From: Thermomonas carbonis
Lineage (GTDB): Bacteria > Pseudomonadota > Gammaproteobacteria > Xanthomonadales > Xanthomonadaceae
DNA: 64,000 bases
Assembly: GCF_014396975.1 (NCBI RefSeq)
Contig: NZ_CP060719.1
Coordinates: 2,018,001-2,082,000, forward strand
Reading direction: 5' to 3'
Made by a program: the position numbers and the translations under genes. The notes under the pieces were generated by a model, which was not told where the DNA came from, made no database searches, and saw only the letters and a program-made list of their open reading frames with translations. Shown here piece after piece: positions 33,471 to 42,055 of this stretch; the first letter of the stretch is position 1, and each line of letters begins with the position of its first letter.

Positions 33471-33571
33471 CGTCATTCCCGCGAAGGCGGGAATCCAGCG
33501 TCTTTGCTCTTCGGAGTGATTGCGCCGATCTGCACGAAAGTCACTGGATTCCCGCCTTCGCGGGAATGACG
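33471..33571. repeat. REP-like inverted repeat, copy 1
   Basis: Two perfectly complementary 28-base arms (33471-33498 and 33544-33571) flank 45 bases. Each arm is itself nearly palindromic around GCGAAGGC, giving the CATTCCCGCGAAGGCGGGAA pattern seen in dispersed extragenic repeats of many proteobacteria. It sits between purF and the next gene. A diverged copy lies at 44749-44857. Confidence 0.85.
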
Positions 33572-33584
33572 AGCAAACGCAAGC

Positions 33585-34388
33585 ATGATCTCGCTCTTCG
33601 CCGCCGCCCGCGCCTGCCTCGATGCGAGCACCCCGGACGACAAGCCAACGCTCACCCATGAAATGGCGGAAGCCTTCGCACGCGGCGAACTCGTGATCGA
33701 TGCCGATGCGCCACTGCCCGAGCCGATCCGCATGCCCGGCCGCCCAGAGCGTCCGCTACTCGTGCATCCGCGCGACCTGCCGCGCCGCGGCTTCGGCAGC
33801 AACGAGGGCCGCGCCGCCTTCATCCACGCGGTCGCGCACATCGAGTTCAACGCCATCGACCTCGCCTGGGATGCGGTCTATCGCTTCCGTGGCATGCCGG
33901 AGACGTACTACGCGGACTGGATTGCGGTCGCGAATGACGAGGCGCGCCATTTCGAAATGCTGCGCGGGCGGCTGAAGGAGCTCGGCCACGACTACGGCGA
34001 CTTCGGTGCGCACAACGGCCTGTGGGAAATGGCCGAGAAGACCGCGGGCTCCGGGCTGGCGCGGATGGCGCTGGTACCGCGCGTGCTGGAGGCGCGCGGA
34101 CTCGACGTGACGCCGGGGATGATCGTGAAGCTGCGATCGCTGGGCGATACGGTTACCTCCGAAATTCTCGAAACGATCCTGCGCGAGGAAGTTGCTCATG
34201 TCGCGGCCGGATCGCGTTGGTATCGCTGGCATTGCGAACGCGAAGGCGTCGAGCCACGCGGCAGATTCCGCGAACTGCTGCGCGAATACGCGACCGGTGT
34301 GTTGCACAAGCCGTTCAATAAGCAGGCGCGGCTCGAGGCGGGGTTCGATCTCGAAGAACTGGAAAGCCTGTTGGCTGAGGCTGGTTGA
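33585..34388 (+). CDS. DUF455 family ferritin-like protein
   Basis: A 267-residue protein of the DUF455 (MiaE-related) ferritin-like family with a four-helix di-iron-type core. Metal ligands are suggested by VAHIEFNAIDLAWDA, NDEARHFEMLRGRL and LREEVAHVAAGSRWY. The family is widespread but of unknown function; a tRNA-modifying or oxidative role is only a suggestion. The ATG at 33585 begins 14 bases after the right arm of the REP-like repeat, so the gene has almost no private upstream region. Confidence 0.85.
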   Translation: MISLFAAARACLDASTPDDKPTLTHEMAEAFARGELVIDADAPLPEPIRMPGRPERPLLVHPRDLPRRGFGSNEGRAAFIHAVAHIEFNAIDLAWDAVYRFRGMPETYYADWIAVANDEARHFEMLRGRLKELGHDYGDFGAHNGLWEMAEKTAGSGLARMALVPRVLEARGLDVTPGMIVKLRSLGDTVTSEILETILREEVAHVAAGSRWYRWHCEREGVEPRGRFRELLREYATGVLHKPFNKQARLEAGFDLEELESLLAEAG

Positions 34389-34450
34389 GTTTCATCCGCG
34401 GCGGAGATGTTGTGCGGCACACTTCGCGGTACTCGTCCCGGAGGATCGCC

Positions 34451-34921
34451 ATGAAATTCACCATCGCGTCGTTGTCGTTGTTGCTGGCCGCCTGTACTCC
34501 GTCGCAGCCGCCGGCTGAGCCCGCGCCACCGGTAGAAGCCGTTGCGCCTGTCGCGCCGGTGACACCGGCACCGCCCGCTGCCGAGGCGCCTGCTGCCAAG
34601 CGAGTGGCCGGTCAGGAAAACGCGGATCCGCTACAGATATTCCGTGCGTTCGGCACCGAGCCGTTCTGGAACGTCAATGTCGAAAACACCAAGCTGACGT
34701 ACACGACGCCGGAGGACCAGACGGGAGTCGTGATGGAGGGGACGCGGCGAGCACTCGCCGACGGCGTGGAGATTGCTGGCCAGCACGATGGCAAGGCATT
34801 CGTCGTGACCATCAGCAGCGGAACCTGCAGCGATGGCATGTCGGACAACACGTACAGCCTGGAATCGACGTTCCGCTTCGGCGAAGTCGACTACAAGGGC
34901 TGCGGCGAAGCGGCTAAATAG
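34451..34921 (+). CDS. lipoprotein with COG3650-type domain
   Basis: A 156-residue predicted lipoprotein. The signal MKFTIASLSLLLAACTPS contains the lipobox LLAAC. A Pro/Ala/Val-rich tether of about 45 residues follows. The folded domain starts at FRAFGTEPFWNVNVENTKL and carries two cysteines (SSGTCSDGMSD and YKGCGE) that could form a disulfide. The FRAxGxEPFW motif is shared by an uncharacterised envelope family (COG3650-like). AGGAT precedes the ATG at 34451, which decides the start. Confidence 0.8.
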   Translation: MKFTIASLSLLLAACTPSQPPAEPAPPVEAVAPVAPVTPAPPAAEAPAAKRVAGQENADPLQIFRAFGTEPFWNVNVENTKLTYTTPEDQTGVVMEGTRRALADGVEIAGQHDGKAFVVTISSGTCSDGMSDNTYSLESTFRFGEVDYKGCGEAAK

Positions 34922-34931
34922 GGAAAAGAAA

Positions 34932-34997
34932 GACGAGGGAGCCGGGTGTTCGGGTAGCGGCATTTCGAGCCGCGCAGCGAATGCCCGGCTTCCTCGT
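34932..34997. terminator. long stem between convergent genes
   Basis: GACGAGGGAGCCGGG (34932-34946) pairs with CCCGGCTTCCTCGTC (34983-34997) with one mismatch around a 36-base loop. It sits between the lipoprotein gene and the lpxH stop. There is no T-tract, so termination in either direction is only inferred. Confidence 0.45.
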
Positions 34998-35004
34998 CGT
35001 CGTC

Positions 35005-35727
35005 CTACAACGAAGCGAGTTCGACGCGGTCCGCGTTGACCCGCAGCACCGAGCCCTGTTCGTACCAGTCGCCCAGCACGATGCGGGTGTTGCCGTGGCC
35101 TTCGTCGTGGATCGCCGGGCGATGGGTGTGGCCGTGGATCATCCGGCGCACACCGGATGTTGCGAACAACGCATCGACTGAGTCCTTGGCCACGTCGCCG
35201 ACGACCTCTGCGGTGCCGGCACTCACCAGTTCGCCGTAGCGTGCCTTGCTCGCAGCGCGTGCCTGCGTGGCAAAGGCGAGCCGGGCCTCCAGCGGCTGGG
35301 CAAGGAACTGCGCCTGCCAGCGTGGATCCCGGGTCTGCGCGCGGAACTGCTGGTAGGCGAGATCGTCGGTGCACAGCAGGTCGCCGTGCAGGATCACGGT
35401 AGGCGTGCCGTGCAGATCGACGACTACGGGCTCATCGAGCAGGGTCATCCCGCTGCACGTGGCGTACTCCGCTCCGAGCAGGAAATCGCGGTTGCCGTGG
35501 ATGAAATAAGCGGGCACACCCGATGCGGTGAGCGACCGCAGCTTTTCGGCAACGAAGCTGCCGGCTTCAGAGGGATCGTCGTCGCCGACCCAGGCTTCGA
35601 ACAGGTCGCCAAGGATGTACAGCGCATCGGCGTTGCGCGCCTCGCTATCGAGGAAGCGGCCGAACAGCTCGGTGATCGCCGGTCGTTCCGGATCGAGGTG
35701 CAGGTCGGCGACGAACAGCGTGGTCAT
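35005..35727 (-). CDS. lpxH: UDP-2,3-diacylglucosamine diphosphatase
   Basis: A 240-residue metallophosphoesterase of lipid A synthesis that releases UMP from UDP-2,3-diacylglucosamine, giving lipid X. The metal-site motifs are in order: [43 protein letters not shown] and [10 protein letters not shown]. Length and start are normal. It is divergent from gltX with 65 bases between starts. Confidence 0.94.
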   Translation of the reverse strand: MTTLFVADLHLDPERPAITELFGRFLDSEARNADALYILGDLFEAWVGDDDPSEAGSFVAEKLRSLTASGVPAYFIHGNRDFLLGAEYATCSGMTLLDEPVVVDLHGTPTVILHGDLLCTDDLAYQQFRAQTRDPRWQAQFLAQPLEARLAFATQARAASKARYGELVSAGTAEVVGDVAKDSVDALFATSGVRRMIHGHTHRPAIHDEGHGNTRIVLGDWYEQGSVLRVNADRVELASL

Positions 35728-35759
35728 GGGCGAAGTGTAAGCGCTGCGCGTTCGCCGGC

Positions 35760-35765
35760 TAAAAT
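35760..35765 (+). promoter_or_regulatory. putative -10 box upstream of gltX
   Basis: TAAAAT lies 27 bases before the gltX ATG in the lpxH-gltX gap. It matches the boxes seen upstream of prpB and the aminotransferase. The -35 is not clear. Confidence 0.35.
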
Positions 35766-35792
35766 ACCCACATTCCGTTCGATGTCGCGCCC

Positions 35793-37214
35793 ATGACCGT
35801 CCGCACCCGTTTCGCCCCGAGTCCCACCGGCTACCTGCACATCGGCGGCGCGCGCACCGCGCTGTATTGCTGGCTGGAAGCGCGCCGCAAGGGTGGCGAG
35901 TTCATCCTGCGGATCGAGGACACCGACCGCGAGCGCAGCACGCAGGGCGCGATCGACGCCATCCTCGACGCCATGCAATGGCTCGGCCTGGATTATGACG
36001 AAGGTCCGATCTACCAGACCCATCGCCTCGGCCGTTACAAGGAAATGGCTGAGCAATTGGTGGCCTCGGGCCATGCGTACTACGCCTACGAGACGAAGGA
36101 AGAACTCGAAACGATGCGCGCGGCCGCGATGGCCGCCAACGAGAAGCCGCGCTACAACGGTGCCTATCGCGATGCGAACGCGGGTTGGCGCGACGATCCG
36201 AATCGGGTGATCCGCTTCCGCAATCCGCTCGACGGCGTGGTGGCGTGGGAAGACAAGGTCAAGGGCCGCATCGAGATCGCCAACGGTGAGCTCGACGACC
36301 TGGTGATCTTCCGCAGCGACGGTTACGCCACCTACAATTTCGCGGTGGTGGTGGACGACATCGACATGCGCATCAGCGACGTGGTGCGTGGCGACGACCA
36401 CGTCAACAACACCCCGCGCCAGATCAATATCTACACCGCACTCGGCGTGCCTGTGCCGAACTTCGCGCACCTGCCGATGATCCTGGACGAGCAGGGTGCC
36501 AAGCTCAGCAAGCGCACCGGTGCCGCCGACGTGATGCAGTACCGCGACGCCGGCTATCTGCCACATGCGCTGTTGAACTACCTCGTCCGCCTTGGCTGGT
36601 CGCATGGCGACCAGGAAGTGTTCTCCATCACCGAGATGCAGGCGCTGTTCGACCTCGCCGACGTCAACGCGAAGGCCGCGCGCCTGGACATGGCCAAGCT
36701 CGGCTGGCTCAACCAGCAGTACCTGAAGTCGGACGATCCGGAGTCGGTGGCGAAGCACCTGGTCTGGCACCTCGAGGAGGCTGGCTATGACCTGGCGAAA
36801 GGCCCGAAGCCGGCCGACATCGTGATCGCGTTGCGCGAGCGCGCGCAGACGCTGAAGGAAATGGCCGAGAAATCCGCAGTGTGGTTTGGTCCCCTGACCC
36901 AGTACGACGAGAAGGCGGTCGCCAAGCACCTGACCGCGGCCGCGGCCGAGCCGTTGGCCGGCATGCGTACGCGCCTTGCTGCGTTGGATGCGTGGAGCGT
37001 GGAAGCCATCGAAGCCGCGTTCCATGCCACCGTCGAGGCGTCCGGACTCGGCATGGGCAAGATCGCGCAGCCACTGCGGGTGGCGATCACCGGCACCCAG
37101 GTCAGCCCGGATATTTCGCACACGATTTTTCTTGCCGGACAGGATGAAGCCATCCGTCGCATCGACGCCGCCATTGCGAAAATTCCGCTTGAAAGCGCGT
37201 CGGCCGGCACCTAG
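35793..37214 (+). CDS. gltX: glutamyl-tRNA synthetase
   Basis: A 473-residue class I synthetase charging tRNA-Glu. The HIGH motif appears as [16 protein letters not shown] and the KMSKS loop as [10 protein letters not shown]. The sequence [14 protein letters not shown] at the N-terminus and the long alpha-helical anticodon-binding C-terminus are normal. zur follows 9 bases after the stop and is probably co-transcribed. Confidence 0.96.
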   Translation: MTVRTRFAPSPTGYLHIGGARTALYCWLEARRKGGEFILRIEDTDRERSTQGAIDAILDAMQWLGLDYDEGPIYQTHRLGRYKEMAEQLVASGHAYYAYETKEELETMRAAAMAANEKPRYNGAYRDANAGWRDDPNRVIRFRNPLDGVVAWEDKVKGRIEIANGELDDLVIFRSDGYATYNFAVVVDDIDMRISDVVRGDDHVNNTPRQINIYTALGVPVPNFAHLPMILDEQGAKLSKRTGAADVMQYRDAGYLPHALLNYLVRLGWSHGDQEVFSITEMQALFDLADVNAKAARLDMAKLGWLNQQYLKSDDPESVAKHLVWHLEEAGYDLAKGPKPADIVIALRERAQTLKEMAEKSAVWFGPLTQYDEKAVAKHLTAAAAEPLAGMRTRLAALDAWSVEAIEAAFHATVEASGLGMGKIAQPLRVAITGTQVSPDISHTIFLAGQDEAIRRIDAAIAKIPLESASAGT

Positions 37215-37223
37215 ATCATCGCC

Positions 37224-37712
37224 ATGGCCAAGTCGCACGCCTGCAGCAGTCCCGACCACCACGTGCACGATGCCGCCGGCTTCGTGGCGGCGGTGGAGCG
37301 CGCCTGCAGCGAACGCGGGCTGCGGCTGACCGAGATCCGCGCGCGCGTGCTCGGGCTGGTCGCCGATGCCGGCAAGCCGATCAAGGCCTACGACCTGCTC
37401 GACAAGGTGCGCGAAGGCGAGGGCGCGGGTGCCGCCGCGCCACCGACGGTGTATCGCGCGCTGGATTTCCTGCTGGCGAACGGTTTCATCCACAAGCTGG
37501 AATCGGTCAACGCGTTCGTTGCCTGCCACCATCCGAATGCCGCGCAGCATTCCGCGCCGTTCCTGATCTGCGATGGCTGCCACAAGGCGGTCGAGCTGGA
37601 GGACGAACACGTCGTCGCCACCCTCGACGCGCAGGCGCGCGCGCTGGGTTTCAGCCCGCAGACGCAGACCCTGGAAGTGCACGGCCTGTGCGCGGAGTGC
37701 GCGGTCAAGTAG
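37224..37712 (+). CDS. zur: zinc uptake regulator, Fur family
   Basis: A 162-residue Fur-family repressor. The winged helix (about 15-95) contains LRLTEIRARVLGLVADAGKPI and APPTVYRALDFLLANGFIHK. The structural zinc cysteines are in LICDGCHKAV and near the C-terminus in GLCAEC; the regulatory site His cluster is VACHHPNAAQH. Within the Fur family the zinc assignment rests on the adjacent His-rich TonB receptor, the Zur-box-like palindrome at 39996-40018 and general resemblance to Zur. The N-terminal SSPDHHVHD is His-rich. Confidence 0.87.
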   Translation: MAKSHACSSPDHHVHDAAGFVAAVERACSERGLRLTEIRARVLGLVADAGKPIKAYDLLDKVREGEGAGAAAPPTVYRALDFLLANGFIHKLESVNAFVACHHPNAAQHSAPFLICDGCHKAVELEDEHVVATLDAQARALGFSPQTQTLEVHGLCAECAVK

Positions 37713-37766
37713 AAACGCCTGCCCCTGAGGGAGGCAGGTGCCGATCGACCGCAGGGGTGGCGACGA

Positions 37767-39971
37767 TCAGAAGAACAGGCGCACGCCCAGCACCACGTTG
37801 CGGCCCGGCAGCGGCACCACGTCCTTGAGGAACGAGGTGTGCGGGCGTGCCTCGCGGCTGCTCAGGTTGCTGCCATCCACGAAGACTTCCCACTCGCGGC
37901 CGCTGGCGGTGTCGATGTGCCAGGCGACATGCGCGTCGACCAGGGTGTAGCCGGGCGTCGCGTCCTCGAACGCAGCCACGTCGTCCTGCTTGAGGTAACG
38001 CACCGCGCCGATGCTGGCGCGCCAGCCGTCGCGTTCCCAGCGCAATTCACTGCCGACGCGCGAGGGCGCGATCCGCGGCAGGTTGCCGCCGGTCGCCACC
38101 TGCGCGTCCTCATGGTGGAAATGATCGCCATGCGGAACATCGACTTCGACCAGCGTGGTGCCGGGCGCATCGGCCAGCTTGCCGCGCACGGTGTCGGCGA
38201 ACGCGCCGAGCGTCCACAGGCCGCTGTCGCCCTCGGAGATCTGCCAGTCCACGCGCGCCTCCATGCCCGAGAACCGAGCGTTGTCCTGTCGCCACACGCG
38301 CGCTGGAAAGCCCTCGACTTCCAGGTCGGTGTCGGCCAGGTAGACGAAGTCGTCGTAGCGCGCATGCCACACGGACAGTTGCGCCTCGACCGGGCCGCGA
38401 TGCAGGTGCATGCCCAGTTCGATGCGTTCCGCAGTTTCCACGCCGAGCGCGGCGTTGCCGAATTCGAAGCCGCCGGTGGCGACATGCAGGCCCGATGAAT
38501 ACAACTCCTCGGCAGTCGGTGCGCGCTGCGCGCGATCCAGCCCGAGGTTGAAGTGCAGTGCGTCGTTGACCTTCCAGCCCAGTCCGGCGGAGAAACTGGT
38601 GGTCTTGAAATCGCGATCGGGCGATGCGGTGGCGGTTTGGTCCACATCGACACGATTGCGATCGTGACGCAGGCCCAGGTCCAGCTGCAGCGAACCGAAT
38701 GCGCGCTGGCCGATCCAGAACAGGCCGGTGTCGCGCGACACCGAGCCAGGCACGAAGGCTTCGTCGCCGACCGCGACGAAATCGCGATCGCTGGCTTGCA
38801 GTCCGAACGCGCCCTTCCAGCCGGCGACCGGTGCATGCACCAGTTCCACGCGGGCCTCGCGGCTGTGGTTCTGGAAGACCGTGCCGACGTCCGCGCCCTC
38901 GAATTCGGTATGCGTGTAGTCGGTATTGGCGAATTTCACCCGCAGCGATTCGAACGGGCCGAGGTCGTCGATGCCGCCGCGCAGTTCGCTGCGGCGCTGG
39001 TCCATCACGATGCGGACATCGCCTTCCTCGTGATGTTCTTCTTCGCCTTCGTGATCGTGGTCGTCCTCTTCGTCACCGTGGTCATGGTCAGCCTCTTCGT
39101 GGGAATGGTCATGCCCGCCGGGAATGCCGTAGGCGGTGTTGTAGAGGCTGTACGACGCACCGATGAAACCGCGTGCGCCGATCCAGGACACGCCGAGCGC
39201 GGCGCTGTCGGTGCGCACCGCACTGTTGCCCAGGATGCCGGCGTCGGCGGGATCGGGCGTCTCGCTTTCCTCGGCCAGGTGCGCAGCGCTCTCGGCGAAA
39301 CCGGGGATCGAATAGTCGCCGGCCTCGCGATGCAGCGCATCGAAATGGAACGCGAAGGGCCCGGCGTAGCCATCCAGCCGGAACATGCCGGTGCGCTCGT
39401 CGTTGACGCTGCCACCGCGCAGTTCCGCACGGCCTTCGAGCGGCGCGTCGGGGAGAGCGTCCGGTATGCGCCCATCGACCACGTTGACCGCGCCGCCGAT
39501 CGCGCCGCTGCCGTAGAGCAGGGTGGCCGGACCTTTCAGCACTTCGATCTGATTGGCCAGGAAGGGTTCGATGGTGACCGCGTGGTCGACGCTGACCGTG
39601 GACACGTCGCCGGAACTCAGTCCGTCGCTCAGGACCTGCACGCGCGCCCCGTCCAGTCCGCGGATGATCGGCCGACCCACGCCGGGGCCGAAGTTGGAGG
39701 ACTGCACGCCCGGCAGTTTGGCCACGGTCTCGCCCAGGGTGCCGGCCTTGGCTTCGTCCAGCTTGCTGCCGGCCAGGACCTCGACCGGAGTGGCCAGGGT
39801 TTCGGCGGTATCGGCCAATGGCGTGGCGCGGACTTCGACCGCCGCCAGGTCTTTCGGCTCATGGTCATGCTGGGCGTGCTGCGCGTCCTGGGCGCGCGCA
39901 GTGGGGATGAGGGCGAGGGCGAGCGCACTGGCCAGGGCGGCGTGCTTGAATGCGTGGGAAGACGGAGGCAT
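37767..39971 (-). CDS. znuD: TonB-dependent receptor, ZnuD-like zinc receptor
   Basis: A 734-residue outer-membrane receptor for TonB-driven uptake. A signal peptide (ends near PTARAQ) leads to a plug domain (about 40-170: PIIRGLDGARVQVLSDG, VLKGPATLLYGSGAIGGAVNVVDG), then a 22-strand barrel ending in VVLGVRLFF. A mature N-terminal HAQHDHE and a loop at about residues 287-318 are packed with His and acids, as in ZnuD receptors that capture zinc. A GTG at 39983 is an alternative start. It is divergent from the MerC gene across a Zur-like site and next to zur. Confidence 0.87.
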   Translation of the reverse strand: MPPSSHAFKHAALASALALALIPTARAQDAQHAQHDHEPKDLAAVEVRATPLADTAETLATPVEVLAGSKLDEAKAGTLGETVAKLPGVQSSNFGPGVGRPIIRGLDGARVQVLSDGLSSGDVSTVSVDHAVTIEPFLANQIEVLKGPATLLYGSGAIGGAVNVVDGRIPDALPDAPLEGRAELRGGSVNDERTGMFRLDGYAGPFAFHFDALHREAGDYSIPGFAESAAHLAEESETPDPADAGILGNSAVRTDSAALGVSWIGARGFIGASYSLYNTAYGIPGGHDHSHEEADHDHGDEEDDHDHEGEEEHHEEGDVRIVMDQRRSELRGGIDDLGPFESLRVKFANTDYTHTEFEGADVGTVFQNHSREARVELVHAPVAGWKGAFGLQASDRDFVAVGDEAFVPGSVSRDTGLFWIGQRAFGSLQLDLGLRHDRNRVDVDQTATASPDRDFKTTSFSAGLGWKVNDALHFNLGLDRAQRAPTAEELYSSGLHVATGGFEFGNAALGVETAERIELGMHLHRGPVEAQLSVWHARYDDFVYLADTDLEVEGFPARVWRQDNARFSGMEARVDWQISEGDSGLWTLGAFADTVRGKLADAPGTTLVEVDVPHGDHFHHEDAQVATGGNLPRIAPSRVGSELRWERDGWRASIGAVRYLKQDDVAAFEDATPGYTLVDAHVAWHIDTASGREWEVFVDGSNLSSREARPHTSFLKDVVPLPGRNVVLGVRLFF

Positions 39972-39995
39972 GGAAGGGAGCACTGTGATGACGAT

Positions 39996-40018
39996 GAAAG
40001 ATGTTATAACATATCAAA
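39996..40018. promoter_or_regulatory. Zur-box-like operator
   Basis: An AT-rich island in GC-rich DNA with a perfect 12-bp palindrome ATGTTATAACAT (40001-40012) flanked by GAAAG and ATCAAAA. It resembles the gammaproteobacterial Zur operator (TGTTATA...TATAACA). It lies 25 bases upstream of the TonB receptor ATG and 35 bases before the MerC gene, so one site could repress both divergent genes when zinc is plentiful. Confidence 0.75.
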
Positions 40019-40053
40019 ATCGGATCCCCGCCCGTGCCTGAAGTCACCCCTGC

Positions 40054-40467
40054 ATGAGTCCACGCCTGCACGCCCTGTTCGATCGCCTTGGTGCCACCGG
40101 CGCGCTGCTGTGCGCGATTCACTGCGCCTTGCTGCCGGTGCTGATCGCGCTGTTACCTTCGCTGGGCCTGTCGGCCGCACTGGCGCCGGCCTTCGAGGTC
40201 GGATTCGTCCTGTTCGCCACCCTGTTCGGCTTGGCAGTGCTGGTCTGGAGTTACCGCCGCCACCGCGCCATGCGCGCGTTATGGCTGCTGATCCCGGGGC
40301 TGGCGGTGCTGTGGATCGGGGTCTTGTATCCGCCGCTGCACCATTCCGTGGTCCCGCATGCGGTGGCGATGACTTTCGGCGGCACCCTGGTCGGCCTGGC
40401 TCACCTGGCCAACCTGCGGCTCAACCACGGCCACGTCCACGACGCGACGTGCGCCCACGGGCATTGA
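40054..40467 (+). CDS. MerC-domain membrane protein
   Basis: A 137-residue protein with about four membrane spans, resembling the MerC family of small metal transporters. The first span carries the LCAIHCALLP Cys-His-Cys motif. The C-terminus is His-rich (LNHGHVHDATCAHGH), suggesting a metal-binding tail. It shares the Zur-like operator with the zinc receptor, so zinc rather than mercury is the likely metal; no other mer genes are present. Transport direction is unknown. Confidence 0.8.
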   Translation: MSPRLHALFDRLGATGALLCAIHCALLPVLIALLPSLGLSAALAPAFEVGFVLFATLFGLAVLVWSYRRHRAMRALWLLIPGLAVLWIGVLYPPLHHSVVPHAVAMTFGGTLVGLAHLANLRLNHGHVHDATCAHGH

Positions 40468-40566
40468 CCGGGGTGCGGTGCAACGCCGTGCTAGAATGCC
40501 CGGCTTCGCGCGCGTCGCGAACCTCAACACACACGAACACACTCGAATCGATCCAGGAGCAACACG

Positions 40567-40746
40567 ATGGGCAAGGGCGACCGCAAGACTGCCAAGGGCA
40601 AGCGCTACAACTCGAGCTACGGCAACGCCCGTTCGCACGCGACCACCAAGGTTGACGGCACCGCGGCGGCACCTGTCGCGAAGAAGACCGCGACCAAGAC
40701 CGCGGTGAAGGCACCGGCCAAGAAGGTCGTTGCCAAGAAGGCCTGA
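40567..40746 (+). CDS. 30S ribosomal protein THX
   Basis: A 59-residue, extremely basic protein. The N-terminus MGKGDRKTAKGKRYNSSYGN is the signature of the THX (S31e-like) family, a small peptide that fits into the head of the 30S subunit. The C-terminal half is a Lys/Ala tail (KKTATKTAVKAPAKKVVAKK) longer than in Thermus. CAGGAG precedes the ATG by 7 bases. A TAGAAT box lies 70 bases upstream and a terminator follows, so it appears monocistronic. Confidence 0.9.
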   Translation: MGKGDRKTAKGKRYNSSYGNARSHATTKVDGTAAAPVAKKTATKTAVKAPAKKVVAKKA

Positions 40747-40796
40747 TTCCGCCGCATCCACGGATGCGCGATCAAACCCGCGAAAGCGGATCTCGA

Positions 40797-40825
40797 AGGA
40801 AACCCCGCCATGGCGGGGTTTTCCC
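40797..40825 (+). terminator. rho-independent terminator of THX
   Basis: AAACCCCGCC and GGCGGGGTTT form a perfect stem with a short loop and end in TTTTCC. It lies between the convergent THX and dipeptidase genes and could serve both. Confidence 0.88.
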
Positions 40826-40836
40826 GTTATGGGGGG

Positions 40837-42039
40837 CTATTTTCCTGCGCCGGCCTCGATCGCCGTCCAAGCGCGCAGCAGGTTGCCGCCCAGGATCTTG
40901 CGGATGTCGGCGTCCTTGTAGCCGCGCGCCTGCAGGCCTGCGACAAGATGCGGGAAGTCGGCCACGGTCTTGAGTTCGGGCGGCAGTTCGCCGTCGACGC
41001 CGTCGAAGTCCGAGCCGATCCCGACGTGGTCGATGCCGAGCAGCTTCACCCCGTAATCGATCTGGTCGAGCACCTGCGCCAGCGTGCTTGCGCGGGCGGG
41101 GTGTGCTGCGTCCCAGTCCTTGCCGAATGCGGCGCGGTCCTTCGGTGGCTGGCCTTGCGCTTTCAGTGCGGCATTGCCGCGGTCGAAGGCGTCGATCGCG
41201 CGGAAATACGCCTGAGTGTCGGCGGCGCTGGCCGGGTCGATGAAGGCGGTGCCGAACGGAACCTGGATGACGCCACCCTTCGCGGCCACGGCCTTGGCGA
41301 CCGCATCGCTGATGTTGCGCTCGAAGTCGGGGGTGAAATGGCGGAATGCGGAATGGCTGGCGATCACCGGCACCCGGCTCAGCTTGATCGCCTCCATCGC
41401 CGATGCGTCGCCGAGGTGGGAGACGTCGACCATGATCCCGACCCGGTTCATCTCTCGCACCACGTCGCGTCCGAACGGGCTCAGGCCGTTCCACGTCTTC
41501 TCGAGCGCGTAGGAAGAATCGGCGAGCCGGTTGTTGGCGCTGTGCGCCAGGGTGATGTAGCGCACGCCGCGGTCGAAGAAGAACTTCACATTGGCCAGAT
41601 GGTCACCGAGCGGCGCGCCGTTCTCCATGCCCAGGGGCAGCAGCACGCGGCCGCCTTCCAGCAGGCGGCTGACATCGCGTGGCGAGGTGAGGATCGCGAA
41701 CTTGCCGGGATGCCGGTGCACTAGCGCCTCGACGCCGTCGATCATCTGGTTGGCGACGTGCCACGCGCTGCCGTCGGCATCCTGTTTCGGCGAGGTGTAG
41801 ATCGACATGAACGCCACGTCCAGGCCGCCCGCGCGCGACCTCGGGTAGTCGAATTCGCGATCCTTCGCTTCCACGCCGAGGTCCGCCCACGTGTCCATCA
41901 GGATGCCGGGGGCGTCGATGTGGGTGTCGACGATGATCGCGTCCTGCGCCAGTTTCGCCGCGGCGTCCTGCGCCTGCGCGATGGGTGCAGCAAGAGCCAG
42001 CGAAGCGAGGATCGAAGCGGCGAGGGCGGCATGGCGCAT
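40837..42039 (-). CDS. membrane dipeptidase, peptidase M19 family
   Basis: A 400-residue exported zinc dipeptidase related to renal dipeptidase. The signal peptide is MRHAALAASILASLALAAPIAQA. Metal ligands are visible in VDTHIDAPG (HxD), LGMENGAPL (Glu), TLAHSANN and MVDVSHLGDASAM with VIASHSAFR, and the substrate region is HVGIGSDFDGVDG. The ATG at 42039 follows GGAGA; a second ATG at 42051 lacks a ribosome-binding site. It probably finishes peptides released by the S46 enzymes (inference). Confidence 0.9.
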   Translation of the reverse strand: MRHAALAASILASLALAAPIAQAQDAAAKLAQDAIIVDTHIDAPGILMDTWADLGVEAKDREFDYPRSRAGGLDVAFMSIYTSPKQDADGSAWHVANQMIDGVEALVHRHPGKFAILTSPRDVSRLLEGGRVLLPLGMENGAPLGDHLANVKFFFDRGVRYITLAHSANNRLADSSYALEKTWNGLSPFGRDVVREMNRVGIMVDVSHLGDASAMEAIKLSRVPVIASHSAFRHFTPDFERNISDAVAKAVAAKGGVIQVPFGTAFIDPASAADTQAYFRAIDAFDRGNAALKAQGQPPKDRAAFGKDWDAAHPARASTLAQVLDQIDYGVKLLGIDHVGIGSDFDGVDGELPPELKTVADFPHLVAGLQARGYKDADIRKILGGNLLRAWTAIEAGAGK

Positions 42040-42055
42040 GAAGGTCTCCATTGAT

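Noticed and set aside
30276..33659. Very long open frame (over 1100 codons) on the minus strand
   Set aside because: It is antisense to folC, dedD and purF, which have clear family motifs. Long antisense frames are expected in high-GC DNA with strong third-position bias.
35724..37682. Minus-strand open frame of 652 codons
   Set aside because: Antisense to gltX and zur, both of which carry clear motifs.
37718..37738. Hairpin CCTGCC/GGCAGG just after zur as a terminator
   Set aside because: The stem is only 6 bp and no T-tract follows on either strand.
40464..40497. TTGACC and TAGAAT as a promoter for THX
   Set aside because: The spacer would be 22 bases, too long for a sigma-70 promoter; the TAGAAT alone is not enough to list.
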